Below, one piece after another: positions 35,214-47,561 of a DNA stretch of 64,000 nucleotides. The DNA is from Synaphobranchus kaupii. Lineage: Eukaryota > Chordata > Actinopteri > Anguilliformes > Synaphobranchidae. The position numbers and the translations under genes are program-made. Numbering within the stretch: the first letter of the stretch is position 1; every line of letters starts with the position of its first letter. The notes under the pieces are model-generated. The model was not told the origin of the DNA and ran no database searches. It saw only the letters and a list, made by a program, of their open reading frames with translations. The stretch lies in assembly GCA_029718625.1 (NCBI GenBank), contig CM056389.1:14289723-14353722 (forward strand), given 5' to 3'.

Positions 35214-38200
35214 CATAAGCCAGGGTATGCAGTGAAACGCATTGTGACAAATGCTTTTTTATTTGACTGTTATATTCAATCCTCATACTTCCAAGTAAAA
35301 GTAGGTTAATTGGCCGTCATTGCACGCGAGGAATTAGGCACTCCAAAAAGAATAAGATTCGATTTCACATCATCTTCTGTGAATGAACACTCATTTTGAA
35401 TAGTGTAACAATTACCCACCAATTAGCGGTCTCAGAGTTGGATATTTGAATAATCAAATATTAGGCTATGTCTCATGTGTACAAATGCGCCGAATTGGCA
35501 GAAAATGTTAACATTATACTAGCGGGTCACAATTTTCATTGATTGAACACACTGAGCAGCTTCCCTCTCCGGGACTGGAGAAATCTCATAGCAGCATAAT
35601 CACGGTGAATAACAGAACATTAACATGAGCAGCCAACTTTTTCCTTGGCGCACAAAGAAGTAAAACATCTGGATTTATTCATTTTTCAAGCAGAGAAAAA
35701 AAATTCCACATCATTTCAGAAGTATAATTATTACCCTAACGCTGGCCTCAGTGCCCCAAGTTCCCATTGTCCCAGTCCCTATTAACCAATGATGCCAGAA
35801 GGGCCCATTAACCCCGCGCACACCTAGGCATAGGCACAGGGATTCCTGTGGAGACAGCAGGAGAGAGAAGATGGATCTGTGACATTAGCCACGCGTTCGG
35901 GGCAGTAGCCCGGAGAACAAAGCCGAAATCTGGGCCCAAAACCCCCGTTCCCCTCTCCCCACGACATACGATCACATTCCGGCACGTTCTCTGACTGAAA
36001 AGAGATTTCATAAGCTGGCAGTTTGGAGTGTTTTATGCTAGTTATCACGCTGTGTGAATAAATCTGCCTCGACATATTTGGAGTTAAAATAGGACGCACG
36101 CTTGATTTCCCCTTTCCTCATCAAAAAAAGCACCCCAAAAAAACTATAACAAATAAAAACACCGGCGAGGCAAAGTTTGGGCCCCTTCACGGTCTGTCGT
36201 GAAGGAAATGGAACGGAGGGCCAGCTGGCGAATTGGGGTCGCGTTCAAGTCAATAATCTGAGGCACTGCCAGTTTTTTAGGCAGATTATAAATGGCAGCT
36301 CAAATTGGACAAGTCTCTGGAAAGCCCGAGAAACGAAGACCTGGATTCAGGCAACATTTTTTCCTCTCAACTAAAAGCACTTTGTTTTCTGCCCGATTTC
36401 TTATTTTTATTTATTTTTTGGTTAATTGTTTTCAGGCTGTGTGATCTATCAAACTGTATCTGTGAAATTAGCTTTCAATCATGAGTCATACTTTAGGGCA
36501 AATTGTTTACTGGGTCTTGGCCAAAATGTGACATATGGCCATTGCGGCACTTCTAGTCTGGCTTTAATCAATACTGTATATGGGAAATGTGAAGCTCGGT
36601 ACCAACAGATTCAGCAAAATAATAATAATAATAATAATACATTTAAAACTAAGGGAACACAAAGCTGGCAGTAATGCCAGGGATTGTTTTTCTTGATGAA
36701 AAGCCATGGGCTCCTATATGGTTATTTTGTGCACTATAAGTTCTTGAGCATATCTGTCACTCACCACTGACAGTCTGCTAGCACAGGCAGGTGCAGCATA
36801 CCTTACAGCAAGCAATGTTTACGGTAAAGCGCAGGATTCAAAAAAAGTACAGGCAGAAAATTATCCACATTAACCAAAAAGACACTAAATACTACAGCGA
36901 GGACATTCACTCAGAATCCACTTTAAGTATAGTTTTCATTTTCTTTGCTTTCAAAGCTGTGTTGTGTACTAAATACGCTGTGTGGGAATCTAGCACGAAA
37001 AACTCAGGTAAGACAAGACAGCTGCATACAAAACAAACCTGAAACAGCCAATCAGAATTCCCTTTGCAATGACTACAGCTTGAGCATTTTACATTGAGAC
37101 CGTACGATGTTTAGCGTAGACTTCCTACGCCATCTGCCTTTTTTTTTGCTTTCTCAGAAAATATTTGTTCAACCAATCATTACCTTTTTAAAATCTGTAC
37201 TTAGAGTACCAAGGTACAGTTGCTACTAATTTTAGTCACAAACTTAAAATCAATTATTTGTTTAAACCGACAACACAAATTCAGTTGGCTGTTATTTTTT
37301 TCAGATCACATTAGTTAGCCAGATAAGTCCAATCTCCTTTCATGTGCGATTAAAGCAGAGACGGGGAGTCATTTCCCTCGCTGCTGCCAATTCAAGGCGT
37401 GCAGTGGAGGCAGTGTTTTTCAGCTCCTCAATGCAGGAGACGAGATTCATTAAGGGGAGGCAGCTCAACATAACATACGCGCTGAAAATGTGAACCACTT
37501 GACGTTAAGCAATTACGTAAGCTCGTGTAATAGGATTTCCTTGTATACAAGACCCGATGTTAGCATGTACTGTGTTCATCGTATATTACCACAGAAAGCA
37601 CAAATGCAAACGCTCGCACATACTGTACTGTCATACTGTTTCCAAATCTACTATGACTACTTTAAATCGCTTATACCATTCCTGGAAATGTACTTTGAAA
37701 TAAATGTAGAGCTAGGAAGTTGCAGGATCCACTACAACAACATAATCAGGAAATCTAATCCATCACCATAAATCCATCTCTCCCCTTTCTTTTGCTCGTT
37801 CTACTGGAGAGAAGATTACTATTGGACGGCTGTTTAAGACTGCAAGCACGCTACGGCCCAGTCCAGAGCTCCCCGTGATCAAAGTCATCTGTATGAAGTT
37901 AGGCAGCGCGAGCGGATCCGTGAGCCATGAGCCGGGCCCGCAGTGACACGTCTATCCGAGGCAGCCAGCACTGCGGTTCTGGCCAGTGTGTAATTTCGGA
38001 AAAATGCTAAACACTACGAAGCCCACAACCCCTCAGAGCTTAGGCCCCTATTCGGAGGCCCCCGCTCAATGCGACCCAGATGACTGAGCGGAGCAGAACA
38101 ATAAGAGGCCGTTCCAGGGCCCCTTTTGTTTTTAATTAAATCTCTTCTAGGAACACAGCCCAGGTTCCAGTTTCCAGTTAAAACAGAAAATGGAGAGTTT

Positions 38201-38279
38201 TTTGGAGGAGTTTTTTTGGAAAAAAAACTGCCGCATTTCTGCTGAGCTTCACATCTTGGGGGTGAGCGGAGGGAAAGGA
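35214..38279. other. Unique non-coding DNA
   Basis: An (AAT)n run of eight units lies at about 36617-36640. Composition is AT-leaning to about 37800 and more GC-rich thereafter. No gene was recognised. Confidence 0.5.
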
Positions 38280-38610
38280 ATTTGGCGAGCGCGTTCGGCG
38301 ACGTCACAAACAGGACACTGAATGTGAGGACATCGGACTTCCGCGTGTTATAAACGGAGACCAGCCGTTTCTATGGAGCCGCTAAGGCTCCGCCTATGTT
38401 TCCCGCCCCCCTCCATCCAGGACCCGCCCATCCCTGGTCAAAGGCCTCCCCTTTCTTTCACAGTAACTACCCTCCGCGGTGCGGGAAACTTACGGTCCGA
38501 CTCAGGGCCCGGTGATGAACAATACCCCTGAATCATGATGAACGACGTCACGTCACCCCAATTGTATTGCGGCGTTAAGGAGGGGAAAACCGGAGGACGC
38601 TATTGATGGA
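38280..38610 (+). promoter_or_regulatory. Promoter-like cluster: CRE half-sites, TATA-like word, GC boxes
   Basis: CGACGTCACA lies at 38299-38308, a TATA-like TTATAAACG at about 38348, GC-box-like CCCGCCCCCC and ACCCGCCC at about 38401-38430, and the overlapping CRE halves ACGACGTCACGTCACC at 38542-38557. A large CpG-rich block follows within 500 bp. Together these resemble a cAMP-responsive or housekeeping promoter region. No first exon was recognised, so the direction is uncertain. Confidence 0.3.
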
Positions 38611-39060
38611 ATGCGCGTCCCGGCGAGAAGGATTTGAGTCCATATACTAAGTCGTTTATGAGGACGGGAAGAAGGAAACTGACAATGACAAAGCTCCACT
38701 GTCTCCAAGGGGCCTTGAGTGATTTAAATGTGCAGTAATTACTACGCAAGCAGCATCGCAATGGCGTCCAGGCACCATTCCCCGGCACAACCACTGTGAT
38801 TGGAAGAAAAACGGAAAATAACATTAAAACCAAATTGACAGAAAGTATATTTGCTTCTCCCCCCCCACCCCCACCCCCCCACACTTTTGACAGAAAGCCA
38901 CAAAAAGTGAGATGGGGAAAAATAGACACAAATGAAGCGATCATTGCAGAATGCAGTCAGTGTGTTCGCAGGCAATAGTGCCTCTTTGTTCTGTGAATTC
39001 TTAAACTCTGCTCTCGTCTCACTCTGCACTTCAATGAGCCCCTTTTTCTCCCGAGGAGTT
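38611..39060. other. Unique DNA with C-rich patch
   Basis: A C/A-rich patch (CCCCCCCACCCCCACC) lies at about 38861-38880. Otherwise featureless. Confidence 0.5.
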
Positions 39061-40330
39061 GCCGTTTTTCTCTCAACGCTTTGCCTGGAGAGCACTTCCG
39101 TCCCAGGAGGCGGGTTCGCTTCCAGGTCAGGGGGGCGGGGCGACGGAGGACGGCCCCCGGAATGTCGCCCGGAACCCCCCCGCGCCGGTGGCGCGTGGCC
39201 ACGGACCGTGGACTCGGACCGCCGAACGATCCGTCACCAGCCGAGGCACGCTCGCTCGCTTCTCTCCGGCACCGACGGAACGGAATCGGCTGCGCGTCAA
39301 CCCTAACGGCCCGGGACGGTTTCCTTTCTAATGACGTTTTTTGCTATAAACACGGCGCCGCTTAGCCGACACCGTTGTTCCGTAAACGCATTATTTTCAG
39401 GGCAGGGAAATAATTGATAAATATGAATAATTGGGGAGCGTCGACTTAATTCCGCAAATAAGACGCGGGAAAAATGTCAGAGCGATACGATCGCCGGGGA
39501 ACCGTCGCGTCACGCTCAAGGACGGCAGAAAAGATCGCTCGCCAAGTTGTTTCCATTAGGCCTGACTGCGGCTATACGGCGTCGTGTCCAATGAAGAAAA
39601 GGCGCGGGCGAAGCACCCGGGCTTTCTGAGGCGTCACTAAAACGAAAAGAAGAAACTCCTGTCTCCATCTTTGACCTTGGTAAATACATCACGCCGCACG
39701 TCATCGCTTCGGAGTTTTGGAGCGCAAACTTTATATATATATACACATCTCCCGGGCTGAGTGATGCCTCTATCGACGGGTTGCCTTTCCTGAAACCGCG
39801 CCAAGCGCGCGGGAGTGCCATTTGCCAAACCGCCGGCCGATATCGATCACAATTTATATTCGCGCCGCGCGACAAAAACAGCCTTGTCATCCCGGCGCGG
39901 CGCCTTGGCTGAGTGACGGCCGGTTCACGGTTCGAGGGAGATAATGAGCGCCGGGGCTAATGTGTGAGCGTCGCGCTCTGACACGCTCATCAATCGCGCG
40001 GAGCACCTTCAGCGGGGCGCCCGACTGCACGCCCAGCTCCCGTTAACCTTCCGCAAGAGTGTCCCCCTTTAAACCGCAGATGTAGACCACAGGTGGCGAT
40101 CTGCCGGAGGAGGGGGGGTCGGCCAGCTGCGCTCTCCGGCGGGACGGAGAAAGGGGGTAATGGATCCCCAATATGGCCAAGAGGTCAAGAGGCAGGCGGT
40201 GAAAAAAGAGAGGTCTTCCAGTTTCCAGGCCGGGACCACCTGGTCTCACCCTTGGAATCCACAAACGAGCCGTCGGGAGTCCGTCACACCTGAACGACCC
40301 CACATGGAAATGTTGTCTTTCGGCAGCTCC
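39061..40330. other. Largest CpG-rich (island-like) block
   Basis: About 1.2 kb with continuously high CpG density, for example around 39135-39260, 39770-39900 and 39965-40030. Overlapping open frames occur on both strands (up to 124 residues), none with a recognisable domain. By composition it would qualify as a CpG island. In vertebrates such islands often mark promoters, so an unannotated transcription start is possible. Confidence 0.6.
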
Positions 40331-43300
40331 GGCACGGGGGAAAACTCTCCCGAGTTCCTTTCTGTTTGCGCAGAGCTAATGCACATTCTAAATCACAAAC
40401 TTCATCTCGCTTTCTGCTACTTGCTAAGGCGTTGGAAAACGCATCATTAATGGCAGCTGTCTCGGAAAAAAAGAGAAAAGAAATTATGTGCAGAGAGTGG
40501 GGAAAAAAAGTCAACTTTTTTTCCCCACTTGGAGACCGCATTCTTTTCCCAGCACTCCCTTGTCGCAGCGAGACGTGATTAAAAATGTCGCTGGCTAAGA
40601 CATTTCCTGGCGGGATGATCAATCCGACAGCACCAAATGCTCACAAAAGTCTCTCTTCCAGCCCTTGTCCCTCTCCCTGTGGAACGGAGGTTCTGTTTTC
40701 CTACTGAGAAATTCCCAAACCTGCCAAAACCCCATGCCCCCAGTCCATCCCCCATCCCTACGCCCACCTCCGACCTCCCACCTACCGCCCACCTACCTCC
40801 CACCTACCTCCCCCCCACGCAGGGATGTAAGGTCAGCACATGAACCAGCTTAATCCATCAGACCTGCATCACATATTTGAAATACTTTAACTTTTTAAAC
40901 TAAAACATGTCACTGATCAAGATGCACAATGACACAAAATCGGAGAAATAGACATCTTTTAAAATTGATGTTAACCTGCAGGGATTTAACCGGTGTCTGA
41001 AGAGAAAAAAGTTTTTAAAGTCAAGGAGTCAGGGACTCCTTGTCATCCCTTTTCAGAGCCTACCGTTTCACTGTCTCAATAGCTGCAGGTATGTAGGCCT
41101 GGATCCTTTTCATATGATTTAATTTTCTCTTTGAAAAAAATAACCCCGCCGTTTATATTGACATTAATCAGAGACTGTCGGCATTTGTGGCGCTAGTCAT
41201 GCAGGGCGATCGAGGTGAAAGTCTCCAGCGCCTGCCTTGATTTTCCCCCAAACGGCCATGCGGCTCACGCAGTCCTCCCGCCTGGCTCCGCCGGTTCCTG
41301 TGAGAGAGACGCACAGCTGGAGGGGGCAGGAGTGAATTACTTCAGCCTGCTGCCGAGAGCACGTTTCATCTGGGCCTTCGAAACCACGTCGGCCAGCCTG
41401 CGTGTTACATTCTGCCCGGTAACCGTTGCTTCACGAGCTCGTATGCCCACAGCCAGGAAATTCTTCTGCAGTGGGATAATGCGCAGGATTTGAAATTCAA
41501 ACCGCTTTCTTCCAAATGCAAACATCATTTATTTCCAAGTTGGATGCTGTGCGAGGCTGAGATATAATTGCATAACGGGCAAATGACTTACAACCTGTAG
41601 CTCGCACTTGGCAGGGAACCAAATGTCACTTTTGCGAAAAAAAAAAGAAAAGAAAAAAACGAAATGGGCACCGATTCAATCCTACGGCTCCAGCTCGCTC
41701 CTCAAAGCTTCAACCGTAGACAGCTGTGGGTTGTTTAAATCTGCATTTCAAGGCCACGGTATTGCTCTGGAAATAATGTTAAAAAAAATCTGGATTCTGC
41801 TCGTTTACCGCAAACACAAACATGGACGCCGTCCAAAGTACCATTTGTTCCCTTTACGGTGCTGATTCAGTTCAAATGCGCTCACTGTGTGAACAGGAAC
41901 AGGTCCCTCCGTGCCCCCATGGATTCCAGTTACTCTTCCCGGCACCATAGACTGAGTCACATACACTAACTCGGCTTTCAACTATAGCCAACGTGGTCCT
42001 GTCAAGACGGCTTGATTCATTCACAGCCTGAAGACACTTGCCACATTGTTTCCTCATAAATACAAATAATAAATCTACGGTTCTGAGACAAGTGGAGAAA
42101 CTAGTTGTAATAACAGAGAATGTAATGTCCTTCAGTTTCAAACACGGGAACTCAAAAGACGAAGCGGGAAGGCCCCTTGCTTATGCACTGGTAAACTGGG
42201 GATATGAGTATGTGGAGCGAACCATGTTGCATTAAATAAACAGGGAACATGGGCATTTAATGAACTCTCGGGAGTCTTACCACTGCATAATGGAGTAATT
42301 TTGCTTATTGGCAAGGTCCTGGGAGAGATATAAAAAAAGTTTCTAAAAAAGACGAAAAAACCAAACAAAAAAAAAAAGAAAGAAAACAAAAACAAATGAC
42401 GCTCCACTGTGGTAACCAAAAACAAGGGACAATGTTTGTAAAATCGCAAAATAATTAGGCTAACCCATTAGTTTCATTTTCTTTGAAATAAAATGTAGTA
42501 AATTAATGAAATGAGGCAGAACACAAATATGAATTCAAGGTGGTCGCTGACAGTTAGAAAGTGTGACGTAGCGCGAAAACACACTGAATAGACACGCAGT
42601 CGATTCGCAAAACGGATAGTTGCAATAAACAAGGCTTTTCTGCGACAATCCCTTCGTGTTTTCATTTGGGGGGTGGGGGGGCTGTTTCCCAAATCAATCT
42701 CCTCACAATCTCGGTTGCCATTATCTATCTGTGCAAAGCAAGCGCCTCAGAAACGGCGCGCGCACAAATAGCATTTCCTCGCATCACACTGTAACACGCC
42801 CACCCTCGAAAGCCTTTTCAATTCGAACAAAAAAAGATAAATTAAATCCGACAGTCTTTGTCTTGCGCCTCAGAGCCGCAAAGCTTCACCCCCGATCCAA
42901 CGGCATTGTTGGAACGCCCTCCGACGGATTACAAAACTCTTTTCCATGCCAATGCAACGCTAACTGACTTCAGTGTTATTGTAGACCACACAAACAAACA
43001 CACAGGGTTCGGGGTGAAGGAGGCAGGGGGGGAAAACTACATAATCTAGCCCTTTGGGGTATTTAGCTATTACTCAGCAATTCTTGAGGTGCACTTTTTT
43101 CTCCAAATAATACGTCCCATGCAACCATGCAAGGGAATAGAGAGAATAACCTTACAAAGTCCCTGTTTAATATCCTAGTCCTATCCTTAATCCCTATTGT
43201 ATGCTGCAATGGAGAATTCCTGCCAACCGCATTTGATATACTGGATCGAGTTTCACTTTGCAGTTATGCTGGTGAAATTGGATCACACAATTTTCATTAA

Positions 43301-43340
43301 ATGCACAGAACTTCAAGCCAGAGGCCCCCCTCACTCTACT
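40331..43340. other. Unique non-coding DNA
   Basis: A CCCACCTACCT-type tandem of short units lies at about 40758-40815. A-rich tracts lie at 41638-41660 and 42348-42395. No gene was recognised. Confidence 0.5.
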
Positions 43341-43620
43341 CCCAAAAACTCCATTACCCCAATCCACCCTCGCCATCGACTAAACCCAGCCCCACCGCCC
43401 CGCCGCCCTTCAAACCGCTCGACTCCGCCTACACGGTTCCCCCTGTTGGGCCTCTCTCCCTCTCTTTCGCCTCCCTCCGCCGACTCGTCCAACATCTGGC
43501 CCCCCTCCTTTCATCGGCTCTCCTCAGCTCAGCGTCGCGGGAAATCTTAAGGCGTAAGCTTCGCTCGCGATGCCGCGGGAGCCGCGCACGGGGCCCTCCT
43601 GCAGTTCATTTGTGTTTGGC
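43341..43620. other. C- and CpG-rich block
   Basis: C-rich on the plus strand (43341-43500), then CpG-dense to about 43600. Overlapping 117- and 112-residue frames are Pro/Ser-rich artefacts. Confidence 0.5.
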
Positions 43621-44032
43621 TCTGTTTCCAGCACTTTAAAAGAAATAAATAAATACTCCAGGCCGTCCATAGGAGACGGCGTAGTCGGATGGGTTGTGTT
43701 ATTTTTTACCATTAGCGTTGGAGATAGCTGAAGTGTCATCTGGTGATATTAGGCAAACTAGCGACTTTTATTTCCTGGAAGCGCACGCTCGGCACAAAAC
43801 GGCAGGAAACGGCCAATCTAGGCGGACCGGCTCCATTGGCTGAAAAAAAAGGAGGACATTGTTTAATTATTCAGGTCACATGCCCGAGCGCGTTTCTCTC
43901 ATAATACGTCATGAAGAAGCTGTCACTGCTTCTACGGGACACAATCATTTTTTTCTTGTTTTTTTTCTTCTGTACAGCAGTAAGCAACTTGAATTTAATT
44001 TTCCCTTGAAAAGATGGATCCTCAGACTTTGA

Positions 44033-44054
44033 GGGGGGGGGGGGGGGGGGGGGG
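44033..44054. repeat. Poly-G tract (22 G)
   Basis: Uninterrupted run of 22 G, counted directly. A 14-C run follows at 44398-44411, complementary and about 340 bp away. Confidence 0.9.
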
Positions 44055-44461
44055 TGTTGAACGGCGGTGGCAGAAGAAGCCAATCCTACAGAAAGGAGCG
44101 GGTTTGAGCGACGGCTTCCTGATTGGACGTCTCAGACACGTCTTCCCGCTTAGGTACACGCTGGCCTCCCCCGACTCTCTTTCGTTGATGATCAATTTCC
44201 CGTCCTCCGTCCCGAGGCCCATCCTAGCAAATCACTGCCAATTTGACACGAGCAAATGCGGTAAGCGACTGAAAAGCTTATGCTCCCAAGGGGCCCGTGC
44301 GGCCCAAAACAGATTGGAGTAAATAAATAAAGAAAGAAACGAGGCCTGCTGTGATGCAGGTTACCCCCTAACATGATGACATCACACTTCCGTTTCACCC
44401 CCCCCCCCCCCGCCTCTGTTGATGATAGAGTCCTCCTGTAATTCCATCCCCAGAGAGCTTA

Positions 44462-44522
44462 CAGGGAGAGGAAGGGGGGGAGACAGAGAGGGGAGGGAGG
44501 GGGGAAAGAGCGGAGGGAGAGA

Positions 44523-44561
<39 letters not shown>
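44462..44561. repeat. Purine-rich tract ending in (GA)n
   Basis: About 100 bp made almost entirely of A and G on the plus strand, with AGGGGGGA blocks passing into a pure (GA) run at about 44529-44560. Long homopurine mirror-like DNA can form triplex (H-DNA). Confidence 0.9.
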
Positions 44562-44565
<4 letters not shown>

Positions 44566-45380
44566 TTCACTCAGCACAGTAATCATAGAACAAAAAATTA
44601 AATTAAAAAAACATTCAACCCCTCTCTAAGGTGAACAAAGCACATCAAGAAGGCCTTTCCCAGAGGAGGGACTAAACACGGCCTTATTTTAAAGAGGCTT
44701 CAACCTTCAGCCTGTGTGCAGCGTTCAGTGCGTCAGTCTGTTTGGTATCTACAGAAGAACTGCGGTACGCGCCATCCGTCTCTGGGTTTTCTTTTGACCG
44801 GGTTACAAAATGGTTTCCCATCCATTAAAGACCATTAAACCTACATCACTGACAATTCATTTTCAATTGATCGGGTGCAGCTTTATGACGTGACATCTGA
44901 GACCTTACACAGTCTCTTCATTCAACTTAACACTGAGGTGAACGCATGAACATACACACACACACACGCACACACACACACACACAAGATCAGTGATTAC
45001 AAAAGGCTCGCATTAATGGCGGGCGGTGACACCTGCTTGTTAACTTTCTCCCCGCTACAGATCCCATTGTTCCTCTAATCGCGAAGAGTGCCGAGTATTC
45101 ACACAGCTGCCTTCCCAGCATGCACGCCAGGACCTGCCCCAGACGGCTCGGGCACAGTGACGGGGGGGGGGGGGGGGACAGCTGGGTGTGGCGGCTGCAG
45201 AATCTCTACAAGGCCAGCGCACCCTCAGGAGAGAACGCGCGAGAGACAGGCCCACCCCAACGCGAGGCGAGTTTCAACCGGTCCCAATTAGCCGGAGCTC
45301 GCAGGACCGTTCTGCTAACTACGTTTCGCACGCTTCTCCGAGTCGTACAGCATACATCTGACAGCCAGTTTAAAGCCTCA

Positions 45381-45412
<32 letters not shown>

Positions 45413-47561
45413 GTCTGCCTCTCTCGTTTCAACCTGTTGTCCTTTTTTTTGGAAGAAAAAGAGGGAACGTTTGCTGTCTGGTGCCAGATCTCAAGGTCGA
45501 TATCGCTGGCATGACAGACAGGATGATCTGACCAAAACAGTAGGAGGTCTAATTAATGTTGTGAAATTCAACACTACGCAATATAAAGCTGTCCTTTAAG
45601 GAGAGGGAATGGGAGCACGCACACATACACACACACATACACACACACACAAGCATGCATGCATGCAAACACACACACACACACGCAAACACACACACAC
45701 ACACGGATGCGCACAAACGCACACAAACACAAAATCGAGAAGTCCAGCATGCTTATAAGCTAGAGAAACTAAAAATCAGACACTAGTAATAATGAACCAG
45801 GGAAACTCCATAGAGCACTCCTGCCACTCCATTTTACATTTATTTAATGAGCTAGAAAAACAACATTCAATTTTAACAAAGTAGATCTTACAGGTAACCA
45901 CCTACACCTGTTTTTGTGAAGAACAGAAAGATTATTCACAAAGGCTAGCAATAATCTCCCTGTCTTCCGCCTGGTACATGTCACTCACACAATGTGAATG
46001 AAGACCATCATGAGAGGGCTTTTTAAATGGCAGACAGTGGGAGATAGAGGGACGGAGGGAGGGAGGGAGGGAGGAGGGAGAGAGAAACAGAGACGGCGGG
46101 AACGCGCAGAACAATATCGGTGATTGCACGCGAGGAAGTCGATTGATGAAGCGCGGCTGAAACTGACACACTTCCCATAGGACGCCTCTGGCAGAAGTAC
46201 ATTTCAGAGCGAGGGGAAAATAAAAACAGGCCCCGAGAGATAACGAGATGTAGAGCGTTGCGCGCGGGTGACGGATGAATATCGCCTTTAAATCATTCTA
46301 ATGCTTTGAACGCCGGGCGCCTAAAAATAAAAACGGGAGGACGCGGAGTTGGACAGCGCGAACCCCTACGGCGAGCCCAGAATGTGTGAATATTTAAAAC
46401 CGTCACGTGCGCCGTGCTGAGTATAAGCCCGGACTCGCACTAGGAGGAGACGAGGCGGTCGGCTGTAAATCGGCTGTCTCAGCTGCCCGTGAATGAATGT
46501 AGTGCGGACCAGTTTCCCGCCTTTGCAACAGTTTTCTTTTTTATTTATTTTTTTAACGCAAAGCCAAACAAATGGAGGAATTAACCCCAACAATAATGGA
46601 TAGAACCAAAGAAACAAGCAAAACCTACGAGGCCTCGTGCACAACGGTCTATACGTTTACTATGGTGTGTCCTCTTATCTCTTTTTAGTGAGGAAGTGCA
46701 CACCATTGGATCAGCTGGTCAAAGTAGCCAATCATGTCCTGAGAAACCTGACTATCAATCACTCCAAAGCCTCAACAGCCAATGAATACGAAACTGTTTC
46801 CAGGTTGACTGAATGCTCACCCAGCCTTCCAGGGTCAGTTTCTTTGTCCTGCATGTAGTCTTGATTGGCCGTTGGCAATGACCTCATAAGGTCTGAGCCA
46901 ATCCGAGAACAAGAGGGTAGGGTACACTTCAGGATAACTTTGCATAAAAGTTAACATAAAAGTGTGTGCAATGTAAACATCAGAAACACGGGTACATCCA
47001 GGGGTTTTACTGTTCACGTTCAAAGCCAATCTGTCAAATCACATGCAGTTCTAACACACGGTCCCTACCAACAGAATGAAACTCGTAGACGGGTAACGGG
47101 GTTTCAATCAATATTTGTTCTGAACTTTGACTCCGGAATAATGCATGGGAGATTTTTCTTTCCCCCATTACAATCACAGTTTGTTTTTGTCACAAAAGCC
47201 ATCACCAAAAAAAAAAAACGAATGAAAAACATTGTGTTTGCTTTGGAAAAGAGAATCACTTGTAGTGGAAGTGCACGTAAGTCACAGTTGAGGACAATCA
47301 AAGAATGATTGGTTAGTGAACTTTGCTGGATGCGTGACCTTCCTCGCCGTATTCGCCCACCAGCCCAGACCTCCAAAGGTCAGGATCCCACACGGGAAAT
47401 ACCTCTGTTCGGCTCCTCCCCTGCTTTCCTGGGGTCACGTCAACAAAAGCAGGAAAGCACACCATCTATGACCAAGACGTCACACGCCTTGAAAGCAACC
47501 TTCCCGACAGAGTGTATTTAAAATGGTGGTATTGAGCAAGAGCCTCAACCATGACTGTATC
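44562..47561. other. Unique DNA with several simple repeats
   Basis: Contains (CA)n at 44953-44987, G16 at 45162-45177, (CT)n at 45379-45412 and a GGGA-type purine run at about 46051-46085. CCAAT-type ATTGG words are frequent at 46700-46910. No gene was recognised. Confidence 0.5.
45615..45733. repeat. CA-rich compound microsatellite
   Basis: CACACATA and CACA runs are interrupted by GCATGCATGCATGCA and CGCAAA. Alternating purine-pyrimidine throughout much of its length. Confidence 0.93.
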
